From CBDBEU01 sp965204565 (GTDB taxonomy: Bacteria > Pseudomonadota > Alphaproteobacteria > Rhizobiales > TMED25), in assembly GCA_965204565.1 (NCBI GenBank), contig CBDBEU010000004.1, forward strand, positions 558,001 to 622,000: a stretch of 64,000 bases of DNA, written 5' to 3'. Position 1 is the first letter of the stretch. Every line of letters starts with the position of its first letter. Below are positions 46,958-55,394 of this stretch, in pieces. Position numbers and translations under genes: made by a program. The notes beneath the pieces were generated by a model. That model saw nothing but the letters and a program-made list of their open reading frames with translations. It was not told where the DNA came from and made no database searches.

Positions 46958-48130
46958 ATGGCCAATTCGGGTAAAATCCACGCCTACCGCAGAGAGAACG
47001 GTCGCGTCGGCGTGCGCAACCATATCGTCATTCTTCCGGTCGACGATATTTCAAATGCCGCATGCGAGGCGGTCGCTGCCCACATTCAGGGCACCATGGC
47101 GATCCCCCATGCCTATGGCCGCCTGCAATTCGGGCCCGATCTCGACCTGCATTTCCGCACCATCATCGGCAGCGGCGCCAACCCCAATGTTGCAGCGTGC
47201 ATCGTCATCGGCATCGAGCCCGGCTGGACCCAGGACGTTGTCGACGGCATCGCCAAGACCGGCAAACCGGTTGAGGGCTTCTGGATCGAGCAGAATGGCG
47301 ATATCGCCACCGTTGCCGCGGCATCGCGCAAGGCCAAGGAATTTGTCCACTGGGCAAGCGAGCTGCAGCGCGAGGAATGCGACTTTTCCGAGCTCTGGGT
47401 CTCCACCAAATGCGGCGAATCCGACACCACCACCGGGCTTGGCTCATGTCCGACAGTGGGCAATTTCTACGACAAGATGATTCCCGAAGGCATCTATGGC
47501 GTGTTCGGTGAAACGTCGGAGATCACCGGTGCCGAGCATATCTGCGAAGCCCGCGCCGCAAGCCCTGAAATCGGCAAGAAATTCATGGCCACTTTCCAAG
47601 CCTACCAAGACGAGGTGATCGAGCCTAACAAGGTCGACGACCTTTCCGACTCCCAGCCGACAAAAGGCAATATCGAGGGCGGCCTCAGCACCATTGAGGA
47701 AAAGGCCCTCGGCAATCTGGAAAAGATCGGCCGCAGCTGCCGCTATATCGACGTTCTGGAGCCCGCCGAAACGCCGGCCAAGGGGCCCGGCCTATACTAC
47801 ATGGACACATCATCGGCGGCGGCCGAATGCGTGACCCTGATGGCAGCCGCCAGCTATGTTATCCACACCTTTCCCACAGGCCAGGGTAATGTCATCGGCA
47901 ATCCGATTGTGCCGGTTGTGAAGATATCGGCCAATCCACGAACCCTGAGGACCATGTCTGAACATGTCGATGTTGATGTGACCGGTATCTTGCGCCGCAA
48001 CATGACAATCGATCAGGCAGGTGACGCCCTGACCACCATGGTCGAGCGCACCGCCAATGGGCGCTTCACCGCGGCCGAGGCGCTGGGTCACCATGAATTC
48101 GTCATGACCAAGTTGTATCGAAGCGCGTGA
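46958..48130 (+). CDS. suyB: (2R)-sulfolactate sulfo-lyase, beta (large) subunit
   Basis: Catalytic subunit of sulfolactate sulfo-lyase, an iron-dependent UxaA/GarD-family lyase. The start MANSGKIHAYRRENGRVGVR at 46958 follows GGGGAAG. It has 390 residues, as in characterised SuyB. The conserved blocks STKCGESDTTTGLGSCPTVG and FPTGQGNVIGNPIVPVVKIS, which hold metal and substrate Cys/Gly residues, are intact. The stop overlaps comC (GTGA). The alternative, a galactarate/altronate dehydratase, is less likely because of the subunit split and the neighbour comC. Confidence 0.8.
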   Translation: MANSGKIHAYRRENGRVGVRNHIVILPVDDISNAACEAVAAHIQGTMAIPHAYGRLQFGPDLDLHFRTIIGSGANPNVAACIVIGIEPGWTQDVVDGIAKTGKPVEGFWIEQNGDIATVAAASRKAKEFVHWASELQREECDFSELWVSTKCGESDTTTGLGSCPTVGNFYDKMIPEGIYGVFGETSEITGAEHICEARAASPEIGKKFMATFQAYQDEVIEPNKVDDLSDSQPTKGNIEGGLSTIEEKALGNLEKIGRSCRYIDVLEPAETPAKGPGLYYMDTSSAAAECVTLMAAASYVIHTFPTGQGNVIGNPIVPVVKISANPRTLRTMSEHVDVDVTGILRRNMTIDQAGDALTTMVERTANGRFTAAEALGHHEFVMTKLYRSA

Positions 48131-49161
48131 GCGGTTCAGGAAGCAACAGCAAAGTCACGCTTGCCGTGGGTGAGGCGCAAAGCCTTGCCGCCGCGGCACT
48201 GGCTTCCAGCAACACCGGTGCCGAGATCGCAGCAAGCGTTGCTGAAGCGCTGGTTGCCGCCGAAATCGACGGGCAGGGCGGGCATGGCCTAGCGCGCGTG
48301 CCGTCCTATGCGGTGCAGGCGCGCTCGGGCAAGGTCGATGGCCATGCCAAGCCCGTGTTCGAACAGACAGCGCCCGCCATCATCCGTGTCGATGCCGCCC
48401 ACGGCTTTGCCTATCCGGCCTTCGACCGTCTGGTCACCGACCTGCCGGTGCTTGCCCGCAACACCGGTATTGCCATCGCCACAGTGTTCCGCTCGCACCA
48501 TTTCGGCCAGGCCGGACGCCATGCCGAGCACTTGGCCGAACAGGGCTTTGCCGGATTTGCCTTCACCAATTCACCCGGCGCCATCGCCCCCTGGGGCGGG
48601 CAGCGCGGCTTGTTTGGAACCAACCCGATCGCGTTTGCCGCGCCACGCCAGAATGCACCGCCGCTGGTAATCGATCTAGCGCTGTCAATCGGCGCGCGCG
48701 GCAAGATCATGGCAGCCCAGCGCACCGGCGAGCCGATCCCCGAGGGCTGGGCGCTGGATGCTGAGGGCAACCCGACCACTAATCCATTCGCCGCACTTCC
48801 CGGCACCATGCTGCCGATCGGTGGCGCCAAGGGCGCGGCACTGGCGGTGATGGTCGAAGTGCTCACCGCAGCGCTCGCCGGCGCCGGTCATGCCCATGAG
48901 CAGTCGAGCATGTTCTCAGGCGAGGGCGCACCGCTGACGCTCGGCCAGACCCTCATCGCAATCAATGTCGGACCGGCTTCCGGCGGACTGTTCGGTGAGA
49001 GGCTGGAGATCCTGATCGGTGAGATCGAAGCCGAGCCCGGCACGCGACTGCCGGGAACCAGGCGGCTGCAAAACCGTGAACGCGCAGCCCGTGAGGGTCT
49101 TTTGATTGCCTGCGATCTGCTGGAAGAAATCAGACAGATCGCGGACGGCGGAAGCACCTAA
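48127..49161 (+). CDS. comC: Ldh2-family dehydrogenase, probable (R)-sulfolactate dehydrogenase
   Basis: NAD(P)-dependent 2-hydroxyacid dehydrogenase of the malate/L-lactate DH-2 fold. GTG start overlapping the suyB stop; 344 residues. The active-site region SHHFGQAGRHAEHLAEQG, with its catalytic His, and DGQGGHGLARVPSY are intact, as is FGTNPIAFAAPRQ. Next to suyAB it would interconvert sulfopyruvate and (2R)-sulfolactate, so that racemic or (S)-sulfolactate can enter the lyase. The dehydrogenase for the other enantiomer (SlcC) is not in the window. Confidence 0.75.
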   Translation: MSGSGSNSKVTLAVGEAQSLAAAALASSNTGAEIAASVAEALVAAEIDGQGGHGLARVPSYAVQARSGKVDGHAKPVFEQTAPAIIRVDAAHGFAYPAFDRLVTDLPVLARNTGIAIATVFRSHHFGQAGRHAEHLAEQGFAGFAFTNSPGAIAPWGGQRGLFGTNPIAFAAPRQNAPPLVIDLALSIGARGKIMAAQRTGEPIPEGWALDAEGNPTTNPFAALPGTMLPIGGAKGAALAVMVEVLTAALAGAGHAHEQSSMFSGEGAPLTLGQTLIAINVGPASGGLFGERLEILIGEIEAEPGTRLPGTRRLQNRERAAREGLLIACDLLEEIRQIADGGST

Positions 49162-49190
49162 AAGCCGTCCGCCAAAGTGGTTTGACACCA

Positions 49191-49928
49191 TCAGGCAGCA
49201 CCACGCACCGCGCGGCCATCGACAAAGTGAATACCGCATTCTTTGACGTCGGTGCCGCGCCAGCGCCCGGCACGCGGGTCTTCTCCCGCCGCCACCGGCG
49301 TCGTGCAGGGCTCACAGCCAATCGAAGGATAGCCATCCGCCACCAGCGGATGCTCTGGCAAGGCGTGGCGCGAAATATAGGCGCTGACGTCGTCGGCCGA
49401 CCACGCGGCGAATGGATTGGCCTTTATGTGACGGCCGTCTCGCTCAAGCACATCAAGCTCGGCGCGCCCAACTCCCTGATAGCGCTTGCGCCCGCTGATC
49501 CATGCCGAAAAAAGCGCAAACCCATTCCTCAAGGGCACCAACCTTGCGGAAAAAGCGGCACACATTGGGATGGGTCCCGTGCAGATCGTGCGCCGGGTCG
49601 AACTCGCCCTCATGGACTGTATTAGGCCGCAATATCCGAACATCGCTGAGGCCCAGAAGGAATGTAAGTTCTCTTTGATAGTCGAGTGTTTCGGGAAACA
49701 GGAACCCGGTATCGAGAAACAGCACCGGCGTCGAACGGTCGACCTGCGAGATCATGTGCAATAGCACCGCGGACTCGCCTCCAAATGAGGAAACAAGCGC
49801 AATCCGCTCGCGGAAATCATCCTCGATCAGGACACTGAGCAACTCCGCCCATCAAGCCCGGCACGCATGTGCCGCACGCTGGAAAGCTGACTTTCGGTCC
49901 GTTCGATGTCCTGGGCCGGCAGCGCCAC
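49191..49928 (-). pseudogene. cysH: Phosphoadenylyl/adenylyl-sulfate reductase, frameshifted
   Basis: Thioredoxin-dependent reductase that makes sulfite from activated sulfate. From a GTG at 49928 the first 25 codons (DIERTESQLSSVRHMRAGLD) lead into a one-base shift at about 49847. Then LIEDDFRERIALVSSFGGES and FLDTGFLFPETLDYQREL are in a second frame. A second shift occurs in A6 (49508-49513, plus strand), after which AWISGRKRYQG, GYPSIGCEPCT and GRWRGTDVKECGIH follow. The tandem Cys usually in CCxxRKV reads CRFFRKV, so the iron-sulfur site of APS reductases is incomplete as well. Last gene of the cys operon. Confidence 0.78.
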
Positions 49929-49942
49929 AGGCCTTGCGGGTC

Positions 49943-50470
49943 CTATTCCGCCGCCGGGTTTGCGCGTTCGGCCTGCCTGAGTTCCATGATCGAGCGCGGC
50001 GCTTTGGTCCAGTCAGCCCCGGCGCGCTGATAGCGAAGGCTCAGCGAGCCTGCGGCATCGTGCCAGTCATCCTCGCTCTGGCGCGCGAACACCTCATCGT
50101 CAACCCACACCGCATCAAACCCGCAGGTCCGCGCGAACGCATATTGATCGGGAATGACATGCCCGGCCGCCCATAGCTCTCCTTCAAAGCCAAGCGCCCT
50201 GATCCGTTGCGCCAGCGAAAAGCCGCGCCCATCGGCAAAGGACGGAAACGTCACACTGATCAGCGTCAGCACCTTGAAATGAGGTGCCACCAGGGCAAGA
50301 TCGGCGTCGTTGGCAAGCGCCAATCCAACCGGCAATCCGGCCTGGCCATCGAGCACTTCGTCAAGACGGTCCAATGGCGCGATCAGATGTGATGCGCGCG
50401 CCAGATTGTCCCCCGGCTCGGCCGGTCGCCAGTCATGGCAGACCACTCCCTCGTCCTTAATCAGCGGCAT
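49943..50470 (-). CDS. DUF934 family protein
   Basis: Small conserved partner gene of alphaproteobacterial cysI. The ATG at 50470 overlaps the cysI stop by 14 bases and gives 175 residues. Conserved pieces are FPSFADGRGFSLAQRIRALG and FDAVWVDDEVFARQSEDDWH. No catalytic motif is recognised. Constant linkage with cysI and cysH suggests a role in sulfite reduction, perhaps as an assembly or electron-supply factor; the function is not established from this sequence. Confidence 0.88.
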   Translation of the reverse strand: MPLIKDEGVVCHDWRPAEPGDNLARASHLIAPLDRLDEVLDGQAGLPVGLALANDADLALVAPHFKVLTLISVTFPSFADGRGFSLAQRIRALGFEGELWAAGHVIPDQYAFARTCGFDAVWVDDEVFARQSEDDWHDAAGSLSLRYQRAGADWTKAPRSIMELRQAERANPAAE

Positions 50471-52112
50471 AGAGTGCCTCCTTGAATGGTTCGGCACCAA
50501 TGCGCCGGTAGGTATCGATGAATCTTTCGCCATCACTGCGCCGTGCAAGATAGGCCTCGACAATGGTCTCGACCGCATCGGCAACCTCTTCGTGGGCAAA
50601 TCCCTTGCCGACGATTTCGCCGACTGCCGCATTTTCGGTGGCATCTCCGCCGAGTGAAATCTGATAGAATTCCTCACCCCGCTTCTCCAGCCCCAGAATG
50701 CCGATATGGCCGACATGGTGATGGCCGCAGGCATTGATGCAGCCGGAGATCTTGACTCCCAGCTCGCCGAGCTCGCGTTGCTTGTTGCGATCTGCAAAAC
50801 GGTTGGAGATCGCCTGCGCAATCGGGATCGAGCGCGCGGTTGCAAGCGCGCAATAATCAAGCCCCGGACAGGCGATAATGTCGGTCACCAGCCCAAAATT
50901 GGCCTCGGCCAATTCGGCCTCGCCAAGCGCCTGCCAAAGTGCATGCAGATCGTCCTTGCGCACGTTGGAAAGCACCAGATTTTGGGTGTGCGTGACCCGC
51001 AACTCACCCAGCGAATAGCGCTCGGCAAACGATGCCACCGCGCGCATTTGCTCCGAGGTGGCATCGCCCGGCGCACCGCCAATGGGTTTGAGTGAAATGT
51101 TGACGATCGCGTAGCCGGCAACCTTGTGCTCGGCAACGTTGACCCGGCGCCATTCGGCAAATGCCGGATCACTGGCAAGCGCCGCTTCAAGCCGGGCGGA
51201 CTGATCGGGCAGGCTCTCATAGGCTGGCGGTGCGAAATAAGCATTGATGCGTTCGATCTCGTGTTGATCCGGCTGCACCGCCAGTCCGCCAGCACGGGCG
51301 AATTCCGCCTCCAATTCGCCGCGAATCTTTTCCGCACCCTCCTCATGGACCAGGATCTTGATCCGCGCCTTGTACTTGTTATCGCGCCGGCCATGCAGAT
51401 TGTAGACGCGCATCACCGCCTCCAGATAGGCGAGCAGATCCGCTTTTGGCAGGAAGTCGCGCATCACCACACCGACCATCGGCGTGCGACCCTGACCGCC
51501 GCCCACGATTACCTCATAACCGGGCTCGCCCGCCTCATTGGTGATCATCCTCAAGCCGATATCGTGCAACTTGACCGCCGCCCGGTCGTTTGGCGATCCG
51601 GTCACCGCGATCTTGAATTTGCGCGGCAGGAAGGAGAATTCCGGGTGGAATGTCGACCACTGGCGGATCAACTCGGCGGTTGGCCGCGGATCCTCGATCT
51701 CATCGGCCGCAACGCCTGCCCACGGATCAGACGTGACATTGCGAATGCAGTTGCCCGAGGTCTGGATCGCATGCATTTCGACTTCGGCCAGATCGTCCAG
51801 AATAGCCGGCACATCTTCAAGCTGCGGCCAGTTGTACTGAATGTTCTGGCGCGTGGTGAAGTGGCCGTAACCCTTGTCATATCTGTCCGCGACGTCGGCC
51901 AACCGCGTCATCTGCCGCGATGATAGCGTACCGTAGGGGATCGCCACCCGAAGCATATAGGCGTGAAGCTGCAGATAGAGCCCGTTCATCAGTCGCAGCG
52001 GCTTGAACTCGTCCTCCGTCAGCCGGCCCGCCAGACGGCGTTCGACCTGGCCACGAAACTGTTCGACCCGCTCAGACACGATCTGCGTGTCGAACTCGTC
52101 ATAGCGATACAT
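50457..52112 (-). CDS. cysI: Assimilatory sulfite reductase, siroheme/4Fe-4S subunit
   Basis: Six-electron reduction of sulfite to sulfide in the cytosol. The ATG at 52112 (MYRYDEFDTQIV) gives 551 residues. The N-terminal repeat contains GHFTTRQNIQYNWPQLEDVP and CIRNVTSDPWAGV. The cofactor cysteines lie in CPGLDYC and CINACGHHHVGHIG. Nitrite reductases share the fold, but the cys operon context favours sulfite. Its cofactor siroheme should come from cysG upstream, which carries a deletion. Confidence 0.94.
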   Translation of the reverse strand: MYRYDEFDTQIVSERVEQFRGQVERRLAGRLTEDEFKPLRLMNGLYLQLHAYMLRVAIPYGTLSSRQMTRLADVADRYDKGYGHFTTRQNIQYNWPQLEDVPAILDDLAEVEMHAIQTSGNCIRNVTSDPWAGVAADEIEDPRPTAELIRQWSTFHPEFSFLPRKFKIAVTGSPNDRAAVKLHDIGLRMITNEAGEPGYEVIVGGGQGRTPMVGVVMRDFLPKADLLAYLEAVMRVYNLHGRRDNKYKARIKILVHEEGAEKIRGELEAEFARAGGLAVQPDQHEIERINAYFAPPAYESLPDQSARLEAALASDPAFAEWRRVNVAEHKVAGYAIVNISLKPIGGAPGDATSEQMRAVASFAERYSLGELRVTHTQNLVLSNVRKDDLHALWQALGEAELAEANFGLVTDIIACPGLDYCALATARSIPIAQAISNRFADRNKQRELGELGVKISGCINACGHHHVGHIGILGLEKRGEEFYQISLGGDATENAAVGEIVGKGFAHEEVADAVETIVEAYLARRSDGERFIDTYRRIGAEPFKEALYAAD

Positions 52113-52187
52113 GCACAATCCTTCCTGCGGCGCCTGCCGGCCCGGCCTTGCACGCGCACCTGACGGCGCGCGGTATTGTTGCCTGGT

Positions 52188-52502
52188 TCAAGCCGCGTTG
52201 GCTTGGCGGGTCTCTGCCTGCTTGCCAAGATCGGAGTGAACAGTGGGCCCGAGCGTGCGGATCTGCTCGCGCAGCCTCACCGGCTCGATCTTGCCGCCTT
52301 CATGCACAACATCGATCAGATAGGGCTCGACGATGATCTGCGAGTTGAGCGCCCGCTGACCCGCTTTTTCAAGCCAGCTCTCCTCCTCATCGCTTTCCGC
52401 GATCAGCGCCTCACCGACCTTGGAGGTCCACAACTCGCCCTCGGACAGAAACACCACCTCGCCTGAAAGCAGATGATTTGCTGTCAACACTTTATCGCTC
52501 AT
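52188..52502 (-). CDS. DUF2849 family protein
   Basis: The ATG at 52502 overlaps the cysG stop (ATGA) and yields 104 residues: LTANHLLSGEVVFLSEGELW then an acidic linker and SQIIVEPYLIDVVHEGGKIE. It is always found between cysG and cysI in rhizobial operons, as here. No known catalytic motif; function unknown. Proximity to the siroheme and sulfite reductase genes suggests involvement in that branch. Confidence 0.88.
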   Translation of the reverse strand: MSDKVLTANHLLSGEVVFLSEGELWTSKVGEALIAESDEEESWLEKAGQRALNSQIIVEPYLIDVVHEGGKIEPVRLREQIRTLGPTVHSDLGKQAETRQANAA

Positions 52503-53749
52503 GCCGCACCTCTTGAGTTCAATGCCGTCGCTGTTGAGACGGTCTTTGCCGGTAAAAGCCCAACCAGAAGCACCGCCGGTCCGGTGATTCCGTTTGATTT
52601 GATCAGTGATGAAAGCGTTGCCAATGTGCCCGCCACGATGCACTCGTCCTCGCGTCTGGCATTTTCAACCACCGTCACCGGTGTTTCGGCGCGCGCGCCG
52701 TGGAGCAGCATCCGCCCCTGAATGAAGCGCGCCTGGCCAACGCCCATATAGACCGCGAATGCCGCGCCATCGGCTGCCAGCGAACGCCAGTCGTGTTCTG
52801 CCGGGCCGTTGGCATCGCGTGCGGTGATCAGCGCCACCGATTGATTGCGCTGACGCCTGATCAGCGACACACCGGCCGCTGCTGCTGCACTGGCGGCGGT
52901 GATGCCGGGCACGATCTGAACTTCGATGGAGACAGTTAGAAGCGCCTCGATTTCTTCGTCCGCCCGTCCGAATACCAAGGGATCGCCACCCTTGAGCCGG
53001 ACCACGCGATAGCCGGCGCTGGCTTGGCTGGTCAAAATCTCGTTGATTTCAGCTTGCGTAATCGACCGCTCGCCCGGCGTTTTGCCCACTGCGATAAAGC
53101 GTGCCTCGCGCCGCGCCAGTTCAAGAATGCGCTGATCGACAAGGCGGTCATAAACCACCACATCGGCGCTATCGAGAATGTGGCGCGCTTTCAGCGTCAT
53201 CAGCTCCGGATCGCCCGGCCCGGCACCGACGAGCCACACACAACCGGTCTCGTCATCATCCAAGGCGCCGGGCAAGTCAGCCGCCGCCGCTTCCAGTGCG
53301 CGCTTGCCGCCCCGCCAGCCGCGCTCGAACAACTCCGACCAGGCGGCGCGCGGCGCCGCGCCAGCAGCGAACAACCGTGCGACTTGCCCACGTAGCGCTG
53401 CGGCCTGTTCCGCAACCCGGCCCAGATGCAGCGGCAGTAGCGCTTCAATGCGCGCCAGCACCGGCGCTGTACCTTCGGTGTCGATCGCCACCGTGACCGG
53501 ATCGCGATCGACGATTGCCGGCGTGATGAAATCGTTCAACTCGGGCGTATCAACGACGTTGACCGGGATCGAACGCGCGCGCGCCGCACGGGCAAGCTCA
53601 ACCAAATCTGCATGCGGATCGGCGCCAACAACACGAACCCGCGCGTCGCTTTTCAGCGCCAGACGCGTTTTTTGCAGCGCTGCCTCGCCGACACCGGCCA
53701 CAAGGGCGTCGCGCTCTGCCAGATCAACAAAGATTGGAAAGTATCTCAT
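52499..53749 (-). CDS. cysG: Siroheme synthase CysG with a shortened dehydrogenase domain
   Basis: CysG normally joins precorrin-2 dehydrogenase/ferrochelatase to uroporphyrinogen-III methyltransferase. Here there are 416 residues against roughly 457-480 usual. The N-terminal MRYFPIFVDLAERDALVAGV is present. ADLVELARAARAR then runs straight into SIPVNVVDTPELNDFITPAI: the about 40 residues with the family's AATDD motif, including the catalytic Asp, are missing. A further five or so are missing in PVLARIEALLP. The methyltransferase domain (VGAGPGDPELMTLKA, RLKGGDPLVFGRADEE, PGITAASAAAAAG) looks sound except that the usual TGH reads TAR. Likely still a methyltransferase; dehydrogenase activity is doubtful. 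Confidence 0.85.
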   Translation of the reverse strand: MRYFPIFVDLAERDALVAGVGEAALQKTRLALKSDARVRVVGADPHADLVELARAARARSIPVNVVDTPELNDFITPAIVDRDPVTVAIDTEGTAPVLARIEALLPLHLGRVAEQAAALRGQVARLFAAGAAPRAAWSELFERGWRGGKRALEAAAADLPGALDDDETGCVWLVGAGPGDPELMTLKARHILDSADVVVYDRLVDQRILELARREARFIAVGKTPGERSITQAEINEILTSQASAGYRVVRLKGGDPLVFGRADEEIEALLTVSIEVQIVPGITAASAAAAAGVSLIRRQRNQSVALITARDANGPAEHDWRSLAADGAAFAVYMGVGQARFIQGRMLLHGARAETPVTVVENARREDECIVAGTLATLSSLIKSNGITGPAVLLVGLLPAKTVSTATALNSRGAA

Positions 53750-54077
53750 CTTCCCGTCACATCACCCCGGTCACCTAGCCAAACACGCGCGCTACGACCA
53801 CCACGGCCACAAAAATCCTTGCTTTTATAAGCTGGTTCTAATGTGGTGGATTATATCGCCTGTTATATGGACGAAAATTGCGAAGTTGGCGCGCAAACAG
53901 GAATGAGATGCTTTAAATTCGGCAATCCGTGGTTCGCACCATATGCGCTGTGGGCAAGCGCGATTTCACACTGAAACCCGCAGTCTGCCCATGGTCCTCG
54001 AACAACCCGTTTTCGCACTGCAAAACCGCTGGCCAATCCGCCAACCGACAGTCCGGGAGAGGCGGCTGTCGCTGGTG
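53750..54077. other. Intergenic region between cobB and cysG
   Basis: No supported gene. It holds the 3' end region of cobB and the upstream region of the cys operon (both minus strand). AT-rich bases at about 53820-53880 contrast with the GC-rich surroundings and include the -10-like box given separately. GTTTT-GCAGTGCG-AAAAC (about 54010-54027) could form a small hairpin. No cobalamin riboswitch-like B12 box was recognised. Confidence 0.6.
53850..53855 (-). promoter_or_regulatory. Putative -10 box of the cys operon
   Basis: Perfect TATAAT on the minus strand, 95 bases upstream of the cysG start, in the only AT-rich part of the gap. No matching -35 box lies 16-18 bases upstream, which would fit an activator-dependent promoter such as those driven by LysR-type sulfur regulators; no operator was identified. 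Confidence 0.35.
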
Positions 54078-55394
54078 CTATTCGGTATCGATCACATGCA
54101 TGAACGAGCCCGCCACATGGGCCTTGGTCAGCCCCGCCTGGTCCAGATCTTCTCCCTGCATACCGGTGATCGAAAACAGCGGTGTGCCAGCCTCATGCAG
54201 GGCATGCGCATAGTGAAACTCATGGCACCTGAACACCGTGCCGGCTTCAACCAAGGGCTGCCCCGCTCCTGCGATTGCGCGGCGATATCCAAGAGTGCGC
54301 CGCGGTTCGGCGAAACTGGTCTCAAGCGCCAGAAGACCGGCCATGCGGTGGCGAATACCGTCCGCATCCACTAACCCTTCGCCCAGCACCATATAGCCGC
54401 CGCATTCGCCATAGATCAGCGCACCTGAATCGGCCGCCGATCTGAGGCCGGTAAGAAACGTGTCATTTGCGCTGAGCCTGCCGGCATGAAGCTCCGGGTA
54501 ACCGCCGGGCAAGATCACCGCGTCGGCCGATGGGTCAGGCGCCTCATCGCCCAGCGGCGAGAAGCGGCTGACCTCGGCGCCCTTGGCCCGCCAACCCGCC
54601 AGCACATGGTCATAGAAAAATGCAAAGGCTTGATCGTGCGCCACCGCGATGCGCTGACCGGGCGGAGGCAATGGTGTTGCCTGTTTTGTGTCGGTAGCGG
54701 CCAGAGCCCGTGCCGCTGCAACGAGACGCTCCAGATCGATATGAGTAGATGCCAGTTGCGCAGCTAGGCCAATCACCTGATCAAGGCTTGCGTTCTCTCC
54801 TGCCTGCACCAGACCCAGATGACGGCTCGGCAGATCAAGCGCCGCATCGGGTGGAATAATCCCGAAAATCTCAATACCGGCTGCCTTAAACGCGCCCCTC
54901 AGGAGGCTTGCATGACGCTCGCCTGCCACCCGATTGAGGATCACGCCGGCAATTTCAACGTGCTCATCGAATGTCGCAAAGCCATGCGCCAGCACTGCCG
55001 CCGATTGCGCCTGACGTGAGGCGTCGATCACCAGCACCGCCGGCAGTCCGAGTGCCTTGGCAAGATCCGCGGTCGAACCCGCACCATCAGATCCGCCATC
55101 GAACAGACCCATGACACCTTCAAGGATGAGGAGATCGGCGCCGGCCGCGTGCGCCAACGCAAGCTGGCGCAGAAGTCCCGGGCGCATCGCCCAGCAATCG
55201 AGATTGACCGCCAGGCCCCCGGCAGCGGCAGCAAGAAATGCGGCATCGATATAGTCAGGCCCGGCTTTTGCTGCTGCGACATGAACACCCGCCGCCCGCC
55301 AGGCTGCAATCAGCCCCGTGGTGATCACCGTCTTGCCGCTGCCGGTAGATGGAGCTGCAATGATCAACCCGCGTGCTCTTGACGGTCCGGTCAA
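54078..55394 (-). CDS. cobB: Hydrogenobyrinic acid a,c-diamide synthase
   Basis: ATP- and glutamine-dependent amidation of carboxylates a and c of hydrogenobyrinic acid. It has 438 residues. The N-terminal dethiobiotin-synthase-like domain starts IIAAPSTGSGKTVITTGL and contains LEGVMGLFDGGSDGAGST. The C-terminal glutaminase domain has AVILPGGYPELHAGRL and the nucleophile Cys in IYGECGGYMVLGEGLVD. The start overlaps the cobA stop (ATGA). The cbiA/cobB distinction follows from the aerobic gene set around it. Confidence 0.93.
   Translation of the reverse strand: MTGPSRARGLIIAAPSTGSGKTVITTGLIAAWRAAGVHVAAAKAGPDYIDAAFLAAAAGGLAVNLDCWAMRPGLLRQLALAHAAGADLLILEGVMGLFDGGSDGAGSTADLAKALGLPAVLVIDASRQAQSAAVLAHGFATFDEHVEIAGVILNRVAGERHASLLRGAFKAAGIEIFGIIPPDAALDLPSRHLGLVQAGENASLDQVIGLAAQLASTHIDLERLVAAARALAATDTKQATPLPPPGQRIAVAHDQAFAFFYDHVLAGWRAKGAEVSRFSPLGDEAPDPSADAVILPGGYPELHAGRLSANDTFLTGLRSAADSGALIYGECGGYMVLGEGLVDADGIRHRMAGLLALETSFAEPRRTLGYRRAIAGAGQPLVEAGTVFRCHEFHYAHALHEAGTPLFSITGMQGEDLDQAGLTKAHVAGSFMHVIDTE

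Noticed and set aside
46660..48130. Altronate/galactarate dehydratase (UxaA/GarD)
   Set aside because: The separate 95-residue small subunit, the 390-residue large subunit and the overlapping Ldh2 gene fit SuyAB-ComC better; biochemical proof is lacking.
53750..54077. Cobalamin or SAM-type riboswitch upstream of cysG
   Set aside because: No B12 box or SAM-II-like pseudoknot pattern was recognised by eye; a covariance-model scan would be needed.
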